A DNA stretch of 64,000 nucleotides from Pseudogymnoascus destructans (taxonomy: Eukaryota; Ascomycota; Leotiomycetes; Thelebolales; Thelebolaceae), in NCBI RefSeq assembly GCF_001641265.1, contig NW_020167525.1, forward strand, positions 310,001-374,000, in the 5' to 3' direction. The translations under genes were made by a program, and so were the position numbers. Under the pieces are notes generated by a model, which saw only the letters and a list, made by a program, of their open reading frames with translations, was not told the origin of the DNA and did no database searches. Position 1 is the stretch's first letter, and each line of letters opens with the position of its first letter. Shown here in pieces: positions 44,249 through 55,744 of this stretch.

Positions 44249-44821
44249 ATGCCACCAACTCGGAGGGCTTTGGCTCCAATTGATGGGAATCGACAGCCTG
44301 GTGGCCAATTAAGCCTATACCAACGCGGGCAGATTATTGGGAGGCAGTCAGAGGGTGCAACACCTACTAAGATTGCACACGACCTAAACCTTGACCGAAG
44401 CACTGTACGATATACAATTGCAGTTGACTCAATACGCACCGAAGGCGAGAGCCTACCCCGTACACCACAGGGAAAGTCATATACAGAAGCAGAGCAACAC
44501 CTTATACTCCGCCATGTACGCCTAAACCCAAGGGATACATACCAAGAAGTAAAGGATGCTTGTAATGTTGCTTGCTCAACATCAACTATAAAGAGGATAC
44601 TACAAGAAGCAGGCATAGGCAATTGGCGTGCAAAGTGTTGCCCTTTTTTACTGTCAATACATGCAGCTAAACGGCTTGCATGGTGTTTAGCACGGAGGAA
44701 TTGGACAGCAGAGGATTGGGGTCAAGTTGTGTGGAGTGATGAGTGCTCTGTTGAGCAGGGGTGGGGTAACAGGAGCGAGTGGTGTTTTGTAGGATGTAAA
44801 GCCTTTACTTTTCGAAAGTAG
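44249..44821 (+). pseudogene. Tc1/mariner transposase, 5' part
   Basis: MPPTRRALAPIDGNRQPGGQ then paired helix-turn-helix (YQRGQIIGRQSEGATPTKIA, TVRYTIAVDS; YTEAEQHLILRHVRLNPRDT, STSTIKRILQEAGI) and the first catalytic block VVWSDECSVEQG, followed by EWCF. The frame then ends at 44821, where sequence in opposite orientation begins, so the remaining two catalytic residues are missing. Confidence 0.82.
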
Positions 44822-45350
44822 GGGAAGAGAAGCGGAATAAGAACCTTCTCTCGATATAGAAACCAATCAATCCCGCCCTTTGAAACTTCTTGCCTTCTGA
44901 TTGCCTTCCTCTACTCCATGTCTCTATATCTCCAAACTCTTGTGAAGCAACTCGTGGCTTTTTCCATTTGCTTTTGCCATTCCGAATATCTGCATTTAGA
45001 GTTTCCATATATCCGTACTCAAGAGTTCCAACTGTTGTTGCTCTAACAAGTTCATTCTCTGCTTTTGATTTCCAATATGCATTTATCTCTCGTAGTTTCT
45101 GACATGTATCTGCTTCTCTTCTATACTTTCAGGAATCCATGAACGAGAAGGGGTGTAAGATAGAGGTTTCTGAACTCATTGCTCCCCAAAACATAACTTG
45201 AAATAAAGATTTCTTCTGTTGAATTGCCATGCTCTCTGCTGTTTGACCCCGTTGAACTGTTATCCATCATTTCTTATGTGGATTCCCTCCAAAATTGATA
45301 TATGATTCGTCTGAGAAAATAAAAATTGATCCAGCTTCAAGTTCGAAAGG
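44822..45350 (-). pseudogene. Tc1/mariner-like transposase relic, opposite strand
   Basis: Minus strand encodes ELEAGSIFIFSDESYINFGG, NPHKK-stop-W, SLFQVMFWGAMSSET and a Lys-rich tail. The SDE...W..V.FWG pattern is the Tc1 DDE fold. Broken by stops. Confidence 0.65.
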
Positions 45351-46133
45351 ATTGATATCCCATACCACTCATTGATGAAACGCTGGCCCAAGTCATAGGA
45401 GCAAAATATCTCACCAAACTGGACATTCGACATGCCTTCAATCGAATTCGAATGCAGACAGAAGAAGATGAAGACCTCACTACATTCAGAACTCGATTTG
45501 GATCATACAAATACAAGGTCATGCCCTTCAGACTCACAAATGGTCCAGCAACATTCCAGAGGTACATGAATGAAACCCTCATGGATTACCTCAACCAATT
45601 CGTCACCACATACATGGATGACATCCTTATCTACAGTGCTACTCGATCAGAGCATACAGAGCACATAAGGAAAGTCCTACAGAAGCTTCGAGAAGCTAGA
45701 CTACAAGCAAGTGGGACCTTTTAAAATTCTAGAGCGAATTGGGCAAGTTGCATATCGGCTCAAACTTCCAAACAGCATGAAGATTCATCCAGTCTTTCAT
45801 GCCAATCTATTAAGACTCGACTCGAATGATGCAATCAAAGGGCAGCAACAGGAGCCAGAGCCTCCAGTCATTGTCAATGGCGAAGAGGAGTGGGAAGTGG
45901 ATGAAATCCTCGACTCAAAAGTTATTCGAAAGAAGCTTTTCTACAAGGCAGCTTGGAAGAACTATCCACCGGATGAGACATGGTACACTGCAGAGAGCTT
46001 CGAAAATTCTCTAGAAGTTACCCAAGCATATCACAGAAAATACCCTCAGAAACAAAAATGAGAGCTTGAGACAATTGTTTTTGAAAATGAGATTTCTTGA
46101 TCAGGAGATTAACTTTGGAGTAGGGGGGGGAAG
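45351..46133 (+). mobile_element. Gypsy family B-type fragment, RT joined to integrase C-terminus
   Basis: RT part LIDETLAQVIGAKYLTKLDI, FNRIRMQTEEDEDLTTF and TTYMDDILIYSATRSEHTEH runs to about 45709, then jumps to VGPFKILERIGQVAYRLKLP and the chromodomain (EEWEVDEILDSKVIRKKLFY...DETWYTAESFENS), stop at 46061. About 2 kb of pol is deleted at the join. A G8 polypurine tract at 46123-46130 precedes an LTR start (TGTTACGATATC) at 46134. Confidence 0.85.
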
Positions 46134-46443
46134 TGTTACGATATCAAGTGCACCTTGCAGCTCGAGTGGGGGTTCAGGGGTGTGGGGAGCTTTCCAGGGT
46201 TGGAGCGAAGTTTTCAGTTGTGGAGTGAATTCTCAGAACTGGTCTCGCTAAAGAGAATTCACTCCACAACAACATAGTTGTATATACTCGTGCGGCCTAA
46301 AAGTTTCCACAGGGTCTGTGTACAACAGCCAATTAGATTGTAGGAATCTACCAAGCACCATGTACTTGTACCCGAGTACACGCATAGAAAATGTACACGT
46401 GTAGAATATGAGAGTGAATGAAGCAATGAAGTAATGCTCAACA
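46134..46443 (+). other. Probable partial LTR of gypsy family B
   Basis: Follows the polypurine tract and starts TGTTACG. Its internal GAATTCTC...GAGAATTCACTCCACAAC forms a short inverted repeat. The right limit is unclear. Confidence 0.45.
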
Positions 46444-46896
46444 ATGGCTGAAATCTCAATACCACTACATGCTGCAATTATTACCTTGCGTGTATACATG
46501 AACGCATCATATGGAGAGATTGAAAAGAAGCTTGGAATCTCAGCTGACTCTATTGCATATATATGGCACCAAACTGTTAAAAGGGCAGGGAATACAGAAA
46601 TTCACAACCTTCTCCAACACCTCGAATCAAAGCCACGAAGCGGAAGACTACAGACGATTCAAAAGGATTCTGAAGAGTCACTATGCATATGATCTTTGCT
46701 ACTTGCAAAACCATTTGACACTTTTCAACAAGTTATTAATAAGGAAAATCTACCCTACGCACGATCAATTGTCGAACGACTTGCAAAGAATCACTCAAGT
46801 GTTGAAATTCCACAACCTATTGTACGGAAAAACATCTGCCTCAAGCCCTACTTAGATAATATCAGTCCTTCAGTACGATGGAAATTCTGCAATTAG
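46444..46896 (+). pseudogene. Tc1/mariner-like helix-turn-helix relic
   Basis: MAEISIPLHAAIITLRVYMN, then SYGEIEKKLGISADSIAYIW and, in a second frame, FDTFQQVINKENLPYARSIV, PIVRKNICLKPYLDNIS. Looks like the DNA-binding half of a fungal Tc1-like transposase with a frame change near 46690. Confidence 0.55.
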
Positions 46897-49130
46897 CTTC
46901 CTGTAGTCACAGAATCGAAGACCACCACCTGGATTTCTCACAAACATAATGGGTGAAGAGTATGGGGCTTTGCTTGCTTCAATGAACCCTTTTGGCAAGT
47001 GCTCGAAGACATATTCTTCGACCAAATCAAGTTCTTCCTTTGCATATTCCAGAGTGGTGCATATCCCAGCTTTGCATCACATTCGAGTTCAATATGATGG
47101 TCTGAAGGTCGATGGGGAGGTAGCTTGTCTGCTGCCATTTTCGAAAAAAAACATCCAAAAATTCATGAAATTCCTTCAGAAGGATCAGTTGAGGGTCAAT
47201 TTCTTCAGTTTTGGTCTTGTTCTTGTGCTCGATTATGTCCTTCATTGATATAGCAAAGACTTGAGCTCCTTTTTGCTACATGAGCATTCGAAATGGTGCT
47301 GCGCCAATCATTGCTATGGTGCAAGGTTTTGGTTTTTCCACTTTCGGAGCAGGTTCCAGAGGAGGCATTTCTTTGGCTTTCTTCTTTGGCCTATGTCTTT
47401 AGCTTTTCGATATAGGCTCTGTTTCGAGGGCTCGATCTGGTATAGAATGGTTGCATTAATTCTCCAGTGAAGAGGACTTGATCATTGATCATATCAAGAA
47501 CAACTCCATGTTGCTTCATCCAAGCTTTCCCGAGAAATATATAGCATGTGTGATAGCAGGGGCAACCTCTCCATTGAATCCTTCAACTTGTTTTGGCTTC
47601 ACAAGTTCGACTGGGGCTATCCCTTCGATATCACATATTCTTTCTGCATCAGCAGCATTAATGAAGTTCCCACCTGTGGCACCAGTTATCAATGCATGGA
47701 CAATAGCTTTGTATTTTCCTATTCTACAAGTAGCTAAGAAAGGGGTGTCCGGATCAAAACTGGATCTCAAGGAAGAAGCTGCAATTCTGGCTGCACTGCC
47801 TCTAGTGATGACTTGTCTAGAGGCTATTCGTTTTCCGAATCGATGATAGACTCAGCTGTAGATACCTCATTCACTTGAGCTTTGAGCTTCTGGGGACAGT
47901 CTCGCGATGTCCATTTTGTTGGCATATGAAGCATTTCCCAAGTTTCATGAGCATTTCTTTTGCTCGATGTTGATGCGGTGGTCGACACAGCTTCTGCATC
48001 TTGTTTTGCATGTTCGAATCCATTGTAGGTTGAGGGATTAAAGTTCGAAGTGCCTGGCCCTGATTTTGAGTTTGGCCCATGTTGTTCGAAAAAAATTGCA
48101 GACAGCAGAGGAAATTCTCGAACTTTTGGAAAAAGTCTTCAGTGATCCCGATCGAAGGCACACAGCTCAAACTGAGTATCGAAAGCTGTATCAGAGAAAC
48201 AACACCTTTGCAGTGTTCTGGGCTGAGTTCCAAAGGCTCATGACAGAGCTTGATTACTCTGAAGAAACTTTGCTGGATGACTTGCGCTTCAAAGTCAACC
48301 AACAGATGCAGAAAGCCTTAGTGGCTGAAGTTGGAGCTACTACACTTCACGAGTTTGCAAAGAAATGCATGCTCATAGACCAGAACATCTAGCGGATCAA
48401 GGAACAAGAAGACAAAAGGAAGCCAAAGTCATTTTTTATAGAGTTTGGTCGAAGCCTTGGATTGACATATCGAACTGCCAGTCCTCCCAGTCGACTCTGA
48501 ATGTAGCTCATTTGTAAAGTCTGTGTTGGAAAATGATCAATGTTGGCTTCGAGCTTGAGGCGAATTTTCATAACCCAGTCTTCAAATGCTGGCTCTATCC
48601 CATCTGTGAGGATTGGAGGGTTTGGAATCCGAGCTGACAGTCGACTGTGAGAGTGGTGTCCTGGTTCATTCTTCAGAGCTTGTTGGGTTTGCTTTTCAAG
48701 ATATTTCTGAATTGTTTGTTGCTCTGTGATTTGTTGCTCGTTGCTCTGGATCAGTTCCTGTAACTGGAGAATGGCATCATCCTTTTCAGCCAGTATCGAA
48801 TTCGAGTCCTCTGCTAGGGCCAAATAGTCCTGAAGAATGTTCTTGTGCAAAGTCCATGCCATTTTCTGGTTGGTGACAGATAGTTTCTGGAATTCATCAA
48901 AGGTTTCAACATTCCATTCAGCCTTTTCATGTCGATTTGCAAGTATAGATTCACGTCTCTCTTGAGCTGTTTTGCCCAAAGTGTAAAAGAAGGTTTCGGA
49001 TTTGAAATTAGGATCATAAAGTTCATCAGTTTGGTTTGCAGAACTTGAAATTGATGCTCCTTCTGCCAAACCTAAGGTCGATTCTAGGTCCTTATAATGC
49101 AAGTCGTGGCGTAGTAGCGGTAATGGCATA
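46897..49130 (-). mobile_element. Gypsy family B copy 2 (gag-protease-RT start) with internal inversion
   Basis: Minus strand gag (49129 down) with SARIPNPPILTDGIEPAFED, then a segment at about 48085-48400 whose gag sequence reads on the + strand, then zinc knuckle CFICQQNGHRET (last Cys changed), protease (VHALITGATGGNFINAADAE, Asp of DSG changed to Thr) and start of RT. Truncated near 46900. Confidence 0.85.
48085..48400 (+). repeat. Inverted gag segment within gypsy copy 2
   Basis: + strand frame TAEEILELLEKVFSDPDRRH, TEYRKLYQRNNTFAVFWAEF, QRLMTELDYSEETLLDDL, KKCMLIDQNI equals the middle of gag, while the gag parts on both sides read on the minus strand. Confidence 0.85.
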
Positions 49131-49153
49131 CTGGCGGTAGTGGGGTTAGTGTA

Positions 49154-50075
49154 ATGGTGGGTGCACCAGATGTGAGAATCTAGCCACCCAAGGAAGGGAT
49201 GAATTTACTAAGACAACACACTGTCTTAGAAAACAGAGCCAAAGGGTCATAGCTTAGACTATTCCACAACGCAGCAATCAGGTGTGTGATGTAGTGAAGT
49301 GGTTCAGACAAGTTGCAACAAATGTTGAGTCTGGGAACTCAGGGGTAAGTCAGAGGTTAACACCTCACTGACTTTTCAGAAACAAGGAGTAACAAGATGA
49401 ATGCTTGGAAGCTTGGAAAAGACGTGGAAGTATGTGATAGTCGATTTACTGTATTGTCTGCTTGCCCTTTCTTAAGGAAAGGGCAATCCTATTTATGCTA
49501 AAGGAGTGTAGTTCTCTCATTTTCCAAGACTTTCCATGACTTACCAGGCTTGGTAACTGTAGTCGACGTAAGAGAATCCCATAGAACCATCTCTTAGGTT
49601 CGTAGCCTATAGGAAGTAAAAGGAGGTCCAAGGTCAGAGTACCCCTATAGACAAATTATGTCATAGACAAATTATGTCATAGACAAATTATGTCATAACT
49701 TAACCAATCTTGTGGGTAACTAAAGAGCGATGACATGTAATGAATCATAGAGGTTCGTAGGAGCTTTTAGAGCTATCGTTCATGCTCCTAGGCCTCTAGT
49801 TGGTAGAGATATGTCATGTGGTAGTATGAGTGATGTCATGTAATGAATCATAGAGGGTTGTAGAGATATGCTATGTGGTAATATCGGCCCAGTAACTAAG
49901 GAGCGATGACGTGTAATGAATCATAGATGGTTGTAGCAATCGTTGAGTAGTATTGCTCTTGTTGTTGGTGTGATAAGCCAAAATATGTATAGTGACTTGT
50001 AGGTTTGAGGAGGAGATTTCCAAGTTTGCTCTTGAGTTTGATAGCAAACTGAGTGCAACGAATGTCAGTATGACA
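49154..50075 (+). mobile_element. Solo LTR family C, copy B
   Basis: 922 bp, TGTAATGG...TATGACA, duplication GTTAG on both sides. Carries a triplicated 19-bp ACAAATTATGTCATAG unit at about 49650-49700. Confidence 0.93.
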
Positions 50076-50123
50076 GTTAGAACCACCCCATCAAACTTAC
50101 CATCTTACCTACCCAACTCCATT

Positions 50124-52322
50124 ATGGTACGTCGAAAGAGCATAGAAGCTCAAGAGCGTAATATTGCAATAGATCAAGCTATATTAGCTATTCATTCCAA
50201 ACAATATAAGTCAGTGTATGCAGCTGCCAAAGCACTTGACCTCCCAGAACAATCTATCCGTCGTCGTATGAATGGAGGCCTCACACGCGTAGAAGCGCGT
50301 CAAAAACAACAACTATTATCAAAAATGCAAGAAGAAACACTCTTAAAGTGGATTAGAGAGCTAACAAGTAGCGGATATGCACCTAGCCACCGAATACTAC
50401 GAGAAATTGCAGAAGAGGTTCGAGCAGACCATTGCCGGGTTTTAAATTTACACAACCAACTTCACAATCAACTTCACGAACAATTTCAACCTATACCACA
50501 CCTTCCATTAGGACAAGATTGGGCACGCTTTATTAAACGTATGACTAGGAAGACGAATTGAAGTGCAAAGGATGAGTGGAGTTACAAAACAAGTCGTACA
50601 AGGGTGGTTTGACGCGTATAAGGACCTTATTTTCATACTGACATTCGTTGCACTCAGTTTGCTATCAAACTCAAGAGCAAACTTAGAAATCTCCTCCTCA
50701 AACCTACAAGTCACCACACATATCTTGGCTTATCACACCAACAACAGAAGCAATACTACTCAACGATTGCTGCAAACTCTTCTACTACATCTGTTTATGC
50801 TACATACATCACGGCATATCATTTGGACACTCATTGAACAAGTTATTAAGAAAATCTCCTCCTTAAGGGGGTGGGCCAATACTACCACATGGCATATCTC
50901 TACCAACTAGAGGCCTAGGAACATGAACGATAGCTCTAGAAGCTTCTACAACCCTCTATGATTCATTACACGTCATCGCTCCTTAGTTACCCACAAGATT
51001 GGTTAAGTTATGACATAATTTGTCTATAGGTACTCTGACCTTGGACCTTCTTTTCACTTCCTATAGGCTAGGAACCCAAGAGATGGTTCTATGGGATTCT
51101 CTTACGTTCACTACATGATTAGCAAGCTAGTTGTGGGTCGCACTTGATTTCTAATACATTTACCAAGCCTGGTTAGTCATGGAAAGTCATGGAAAATGAG
51201 AGAACTACACTCCTTTGGCATAAATAGGATTGCCCTTTCCTTAAGAAAGGGCAAGCAGACAATACAGTAAATCGACTAGCACATACTTCTACGTCTTTTC
51301 CAAGCTTCCAAGCATTGATCTTGTTATTCTCTGTTTTTGAAAAGTCAGTGAGGTGCTAACCTCTGACTTACCCCTGAATTCTCAGACTCAACATTTGTTG
51401 CAACTTGTCTAAACCACTTCACCACATCATACACCTGATTGCTGCGTTGTGGAATAGTCTAAGCTACAACCCTTTGGCTCTGTTTCCTAAGACAGTGTGT
51501 TGTCTTAGTAAATTCATCCCTTCCTTGGGTGGCTAGATTCTCATATCTGGTGCACCCACCATTACACTTATAATGCGTCTAGACATCAAAGAATACAATG
51601 TGTATAACATGGATGAGACGGGATTCTCAATCAGAACAATGGAATCTACACGGATTATTATTGACTCTACACTTTGTACACGTCATCAAGCACATTAAGG
51701 TCAGCAAGAATGGGTTTCTGCAGTCGAGTGTATTTGCATGGACGGCACAACTATCAACCCTCTTATTATATTCAAAGTCCAAAATGTACTACAGAGTTGG
51801 ATTTCACAAGATGTGATAAATAAGTGGCACTTCTCTGCAAATTCAAAAGGATGGACAAGCAATTTACATGGACTTGAGTGGCTCAAGCATGTATTTGAGC
51901 CTGCAACGCGTGCAAAAGCAAATGGAGGATAACAACAACGCCTTCTTATTTGCGACGGCCATGACAGTCATATAAGTGGGAATTTCATTTCTCACTGTAT
52001 ACAAAATCGCATATCAATCCTTATATTACCGCCACATACTTCACATGTGTTACAGCCACTTGATGTTGCAATTTTTGGACCATTGAAAAAGAGGCTTACA
52101 ACAGCTCTTTCACATTTAAATGAAGCACAACTCCTACGTGTGCAAAAAACAGAGTGGCTATCTGCATATATAACAGCAAGAGAGTTAGCATTTTCAACTC
52201 AAAATATCACTTCAGCATGGAGAGGAGCAGGACTACAACCATTTGAACCACGACGAATTATCCGTGAAGTGACACTTCAAGAAGTTATTGAAGTTGAACA
52301 ACGGCCTCGGATTCCAATATGA
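50124..52322 (+). pseudogene. pogo-like transposase, interrupted by a solo LTR
   Basis: First part (50124-50630): psq-type helix-turn-helix (AILAIHSKQYKSVYAAAKAL, EQSIRRRMNGG) and CENP-B-type region (LLKWIRELTSSGYAPSHRIL), then GWFDAYKDL. Second part (51567-52322): MRLDIKEYNVYNMDETGFSI, DGTTINPLIIFKVQNVLQSW, WHFSANSKGWTSN, LLICDGHDSHISGNF, SHVLQPLDVAIFGPLKK, FEPRRII. Removing the LTR and one duplication joins KDLI to MRLD in frame. Frame errors remain near 50558, 51690 and 51930. The DDE motif residues are all visible. Confidence 0.85.
50631..51566 (-). mobile_element. Solo LTR family C, copy C
   Basis: 936 bp in reverse orientation, duplication CTTAT on both sides (50626-50630, 51567-51571). 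With copy B it makes a nearly 1-kb inverted repeat around the transposase start. Confidence 0.93.
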
Positions 52323-52404
52323 GCTCCACTTTCTCTAAATAAACACTGGCACTTGTAAGGGCGAAGTCTATTACTCTTGGCTAAAATATTTCCTATAATA
52401 GGTA

Positions 52405-52828
52405 ACGTACATGTATAACGAACCGGCCAAACAAGCGAACCGGCCAATCCATTTTACACCTTAAATCACGAATTTCATAACTTAATATCTCAACAACCCT
52501 TTAATAATAAGTTATAAAAATATGTACTTAGCCTTTTATAAGCATTTAAAGTACTCTATTTGATTTTTAAAGCAATTAGTATTGTAGTTATTAAGATACT
52601 AAGAATTAGGTCAAAAGTGGGGGCTAAAACTCAATATCTTAATAACTACAATACTAATTGCTTTAAAAATCAAATAGAGTACTTTAAATGCTTATAAAAG
52701 GCTAAGTACATATTTTTATAACTTATTATTAAAGGGTTGTTGAGATATTAAGTTATGAAATTCGTGATTTAAGGTGTAAAATGGATTGGCCGGTTCGCTT
52801 GTTTGGCCGGTTCGTTATACATGTACGT
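52405..52828. mobile_element. Foldback MITE, copy 1
   Basis: 424 bp flanked by TA on both sides. The two arms (about 190 bp each) are virtually perfect inverted repeats around a roughly 40-base centre. Ends start ACGTACATGTATAACGAACC, close to the Fot1 ends, with a doubled CGAACCGGCC motif. No coding capacity. A second copy is at 60838. Confidence 0.93.
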
Positions 52829-52947
52829 TATTATGAACCGATTTGTCGACTAATAAGCCTTACAAAAAAAATCGTTGGCGCTTCCTATCGGCCCTATTCC
52901 TAGTGGTGTCAAACACGGCAAACTATCCTTGATCCGAACCTGCAAAC

Positions 52948-54421
52948 TTAAAGCGATAACGAAGCAGTCTTCGCCCATAATTTCGCTATAGTTTCGTCAT
53001 GCCAGTCCTGCTCTTCTATCAAAAGAACATGTCCTCTCCCCTCCCTCACGTAACTCTGCCCGGGCTCCAGTTGCTTTATTAGAGCCTCCCCGTGCGGGAA
53101 TGTCAACATGCGATCCTCCGTTCCATGAACGACCAAAATCCTCTCTCTCCCCACCTTGTCTCCAAGCTCCTTCAATCGCTCTGAGCTCATATCATGCCAT
53201 CCCGCGGCAATGGCTTGTAATATGAACCCCTTCGGTCCAAACCCGTCTGTGTCCGACCGCTTCTCTAGATCTTGCGCTGCGATGCGCGCAAAGTTGGTTG
53301 GGAAGTGGCTGTATGCGCCAGACTCCCAGTCCGCGTGGCCACCCGCGGGCAAGCAGCCGGGTGTAGTTGAGGAAGGCAGGCGTAGGGTGTCGGGAGCGTC
53401 GAGCCAGCTGTCAGGGAACATGTTGTAGGCGACGTCGATGATGGTGCGGTCAAGAGACTTCGGCAAGAACATGCTGACTCTATTACGTAGATTTTGCAGG
53501 AAAGGGACGGTGCGCTGGAAACGTGCAAGCGTGGAGAAAAGAGAAAGTGAGCATATGCGCTCGGGTATGAGTTGACCCTGCAGAACCGTTAGTGGCTGAA
53601 CGGGATAACAATGCAAGATATGGAGGATGGGACTGCGTACGAGTTCCTGTGCGATCATGCCGCCCATTGACACCCCAATAACGTGTAACTCGCGCTCCTG
53701 AGTCCAGCCTAGGTGATCTGCGAGCTCGACAACATCCTTCGCCATTTCAGAGGTTGAGTAGCGCATGACAGGCTTGTCAGAGCGGCCCATGCCGCGGTTG
53801 TCAAAAATCAGAAAGGAGTACTGATCTCCCTGCTCGTGGCCAAATCTCAATGTTTGCCGTTGCCATGCTGCCTATTCTTGTGTTAGCCTCTATAATTCAT
53901 GTGGGGATCTATGAGCTTGCCTTGTTGGCTCCAAGTCCTGTTATCGCCTGGAAGATTGCTTGTTAGTATAGCTCCACTCGAGTTTCAACATCTAGAACGA
54001 CGTCTTGAAATGATGTTATGATTCCGAACAGTCCGGGGTTTCCGTGGCAATCACATGTACGACATGCCATGCGGTGTCTCGTGACTTACTATGACCTTCG
54101 TCTTACCCGTTCCGTGTACCTCCCATGAAATGTTCAAAGGACCTCCTCTCCCCTCTGCAACTTTCAATTTTCCCTCCTGTGTTGGCTGAAGTTTCCACGT
54201 CACTGATGCGTAGCTAGGCAATGCCGTCACCTCGGCGGCCGTCAGCCGTGGGTGCTTGGCGGCGGTATCTGAAGGAGCATGAGCCCTATGCGGCGGTTAG
54301 TATACGACAGGGCGGCAGAGGGCCTAAGAACCTACATCGTGGAGTTACAGATGTAATCAAAATACAGAAAATGAAACAGATGAGAAGCAGGAGAGTTTGC
54401 GGGCTTGATATGTGTTGGCAT
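52948..54421 (-). CDS. Alpha/beta hydrolase (epoxide hydrolase/esterase-like)
   Basis: Five-exon model: 54336-54421, 54090-54285, 53921-53947, 53641-53871, 52948-53577, giving 389 residues. Introns are 50, 142, 49 and 63 bp. The 49-bp intron starts GC (GCAAGC...GAATAG), and the 63-bp one is stop-free and in frame. Landmarks: ISWEVHGTGKTKVI/AITGLGANK/AAWQRQT, FLIFDNRGMGRSDKP, nucleophile GVSMGGMIAQEL, acid in VVHGTEDRMLTFPHG and base in GRGHVLL. In the second exon no ATG exists between an upstream stop and the conserved start; either the MPTHIKPANS exon is used or an AT/G split across the first splice makes the start (MAHAPSDTAAK). Substrate unknown. It is the only intact host gene in the right half. 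Confidence 0.85.
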
Positions 54422-54659
54422 TAAGGCAGGAACGCGCTTGCGCGGAATGGGGTAGGTACGTACAACTGCGGTGGCTCCTAAAATAGAACCCCACACTTTC
54501 ACATGCTAATACGCCACAGGCGGATCTGACGATTACCACGGATTACTTCATCTGGAGTCGGGGACAATGGATAGCTACAGAATATATATATGGTATGTAA
54601 GCTGAGCTACGGGATACAGCTCTTTAGTATATACCGTCGACCAACCACCCAGCTGCTAT
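54422..54659. other. Upstream region of the hydrolase gene
   Basis: No gene seen. Promoter region presumed. Confidence 0.4.
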
Positions 54660-55080
54660 AAATTTGAAGCTAAAAGCTAGGATACTGTCTCGTACTGGAC
54701 TATCTGAAGGATGCGACCATTCTGCCGTAATATCTAACAGCAGGTTCACCTTCCCATCAACTTGGTTATCCAGATACGCGTATGGCCCCTAAACCTGTGT
54801 GTGAATCCAAGTCGAGGCCCCCGCGTCGTGTCCGGGTACCGAATAAACCGCTGTCCGATCGTTCCATGTAGACGAGTGAGTCGGACTCGTCCCTGAGGAA
54901 GCGTGCGAAGCTGTTGGCGCCGTATTGTGGCAGTTATAAGAGTGCGAGGTCAATGAGGGGAGTTGAGGCAGCGATGAGAATCTGCGGCGAGGTGAAGGTT
55001 TTGAAGTCGCTGGTGTAGGCATATCGGATTTGGCTGGCACTGGGTGCGCCAGTGTGCTGGGAGTCGGACGTGGAGTACTG
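54660..55080 (-). pseudogene. GH43-like beta-propeller gene relic
   Basis: Minus strand: QIRYAYTSDFKTFTSPQILI, ASTPLIDLALL-stop, then YGANSFARFLRDESDSLVYM, ERSDSGLFGTRT, and in a shifted frame PYAYLDNQVDGKVNLLLD. The order (Y..S.DF.TF..PQ, VIDL, FLKDE...VY.E.S..GLFG, EGP..) resembles fungal family-43 glycoside-hydrolase-like propellers. Stops and shifts make it a fragment. Confidence 0.55.
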
Positions 55081-55468
55081 CAAGTTGAGTGAGCTTCATA
55101 GCTTGCAGTGGTGGCTGTTGTGGTTGATGCGGATGTTGTGGTCGCTCGCGGGTTTGGTTGCGGGTGACTCTGTTAAACTCAGGTTTTGGAGTGTATACAT
55201 TTCGAGTTCTCCTCACTGTAACAGTGGGTAACAGCTCTGTATCTTCATCATCAACTTCTTGGTCTGATTCATCAAGCTCTGGTTCAGGTATGATTGAGTT
55301 TTCGTTATCAGTTTCAATTTCTGAATGATGCTCTTCATCCTGGGTTTTGGAGACTCGCTGAATTAGCTGTTTATCATAATTCGTCTCACCCCTGGCTCTA
55401 TAAGGCAGTGTGATAGATGCATCTTCATTATCATTTTCAATTTCGTCCTCATCTGGGAATGGCTTCAT
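55081..55468 (-). pseudogene. Acidic ORF fragment of uncertain origin
   Basis: MKPFPDEDEIENDNEDASIT... then acidic stretches and RRTRNVYTPKPEFNRVTRNQ. It resembles the acidic/basic linkers of Copia polyproteins but carries no diagnostic domain. It runs into the GH43-like relic and its ATG lies 3 bases from LTR family C copy D. Confidence 0.35.
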
Positions 55469-55471
55469 AAT

Positions 55472-55706
55472 TGTAATGGTGGGTGCACCAGATGTGAGAA
55501 TCTAGCCACCCAAGCAAGGGATGATTTTACTAAGACAACACACTGTCTTAGGAAAAAGAGCCAAAGGGTCATAGCTTAGACTATTCCACAACGCAGCAAT
55601 CAGGTGTATGATATAGTGGAGTGGTTTAGACAAGCTGTAACAAATGTTGAGTCTGAGAACTCAGGGATAAGTCAGAGGTTAGCACCTCACTGACTTTTCA
55701 GAAACA
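55472..55706 (+). mobile_element. LTR family C, copy D (truncated)
   Basis: First 235 bp of the LTR (TGTAATGGTGGG...TTTTCAGAAACA) joined directly to gypsy family A pol. Confidence 0.85.
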
Positions 55707-55744
55707 GCATCTACGAAATTGACCAGATCATCCATGAAAAGGAG

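Noticed and set aside
49154..51566. Family C repeats as TIRs of one DNA transposon
   Set aside because: Each copy has TG...CA ends and a separate 5-bp duplication (GTTAG, CTTAT), so they are independent solo LTRs in opposite orientation.
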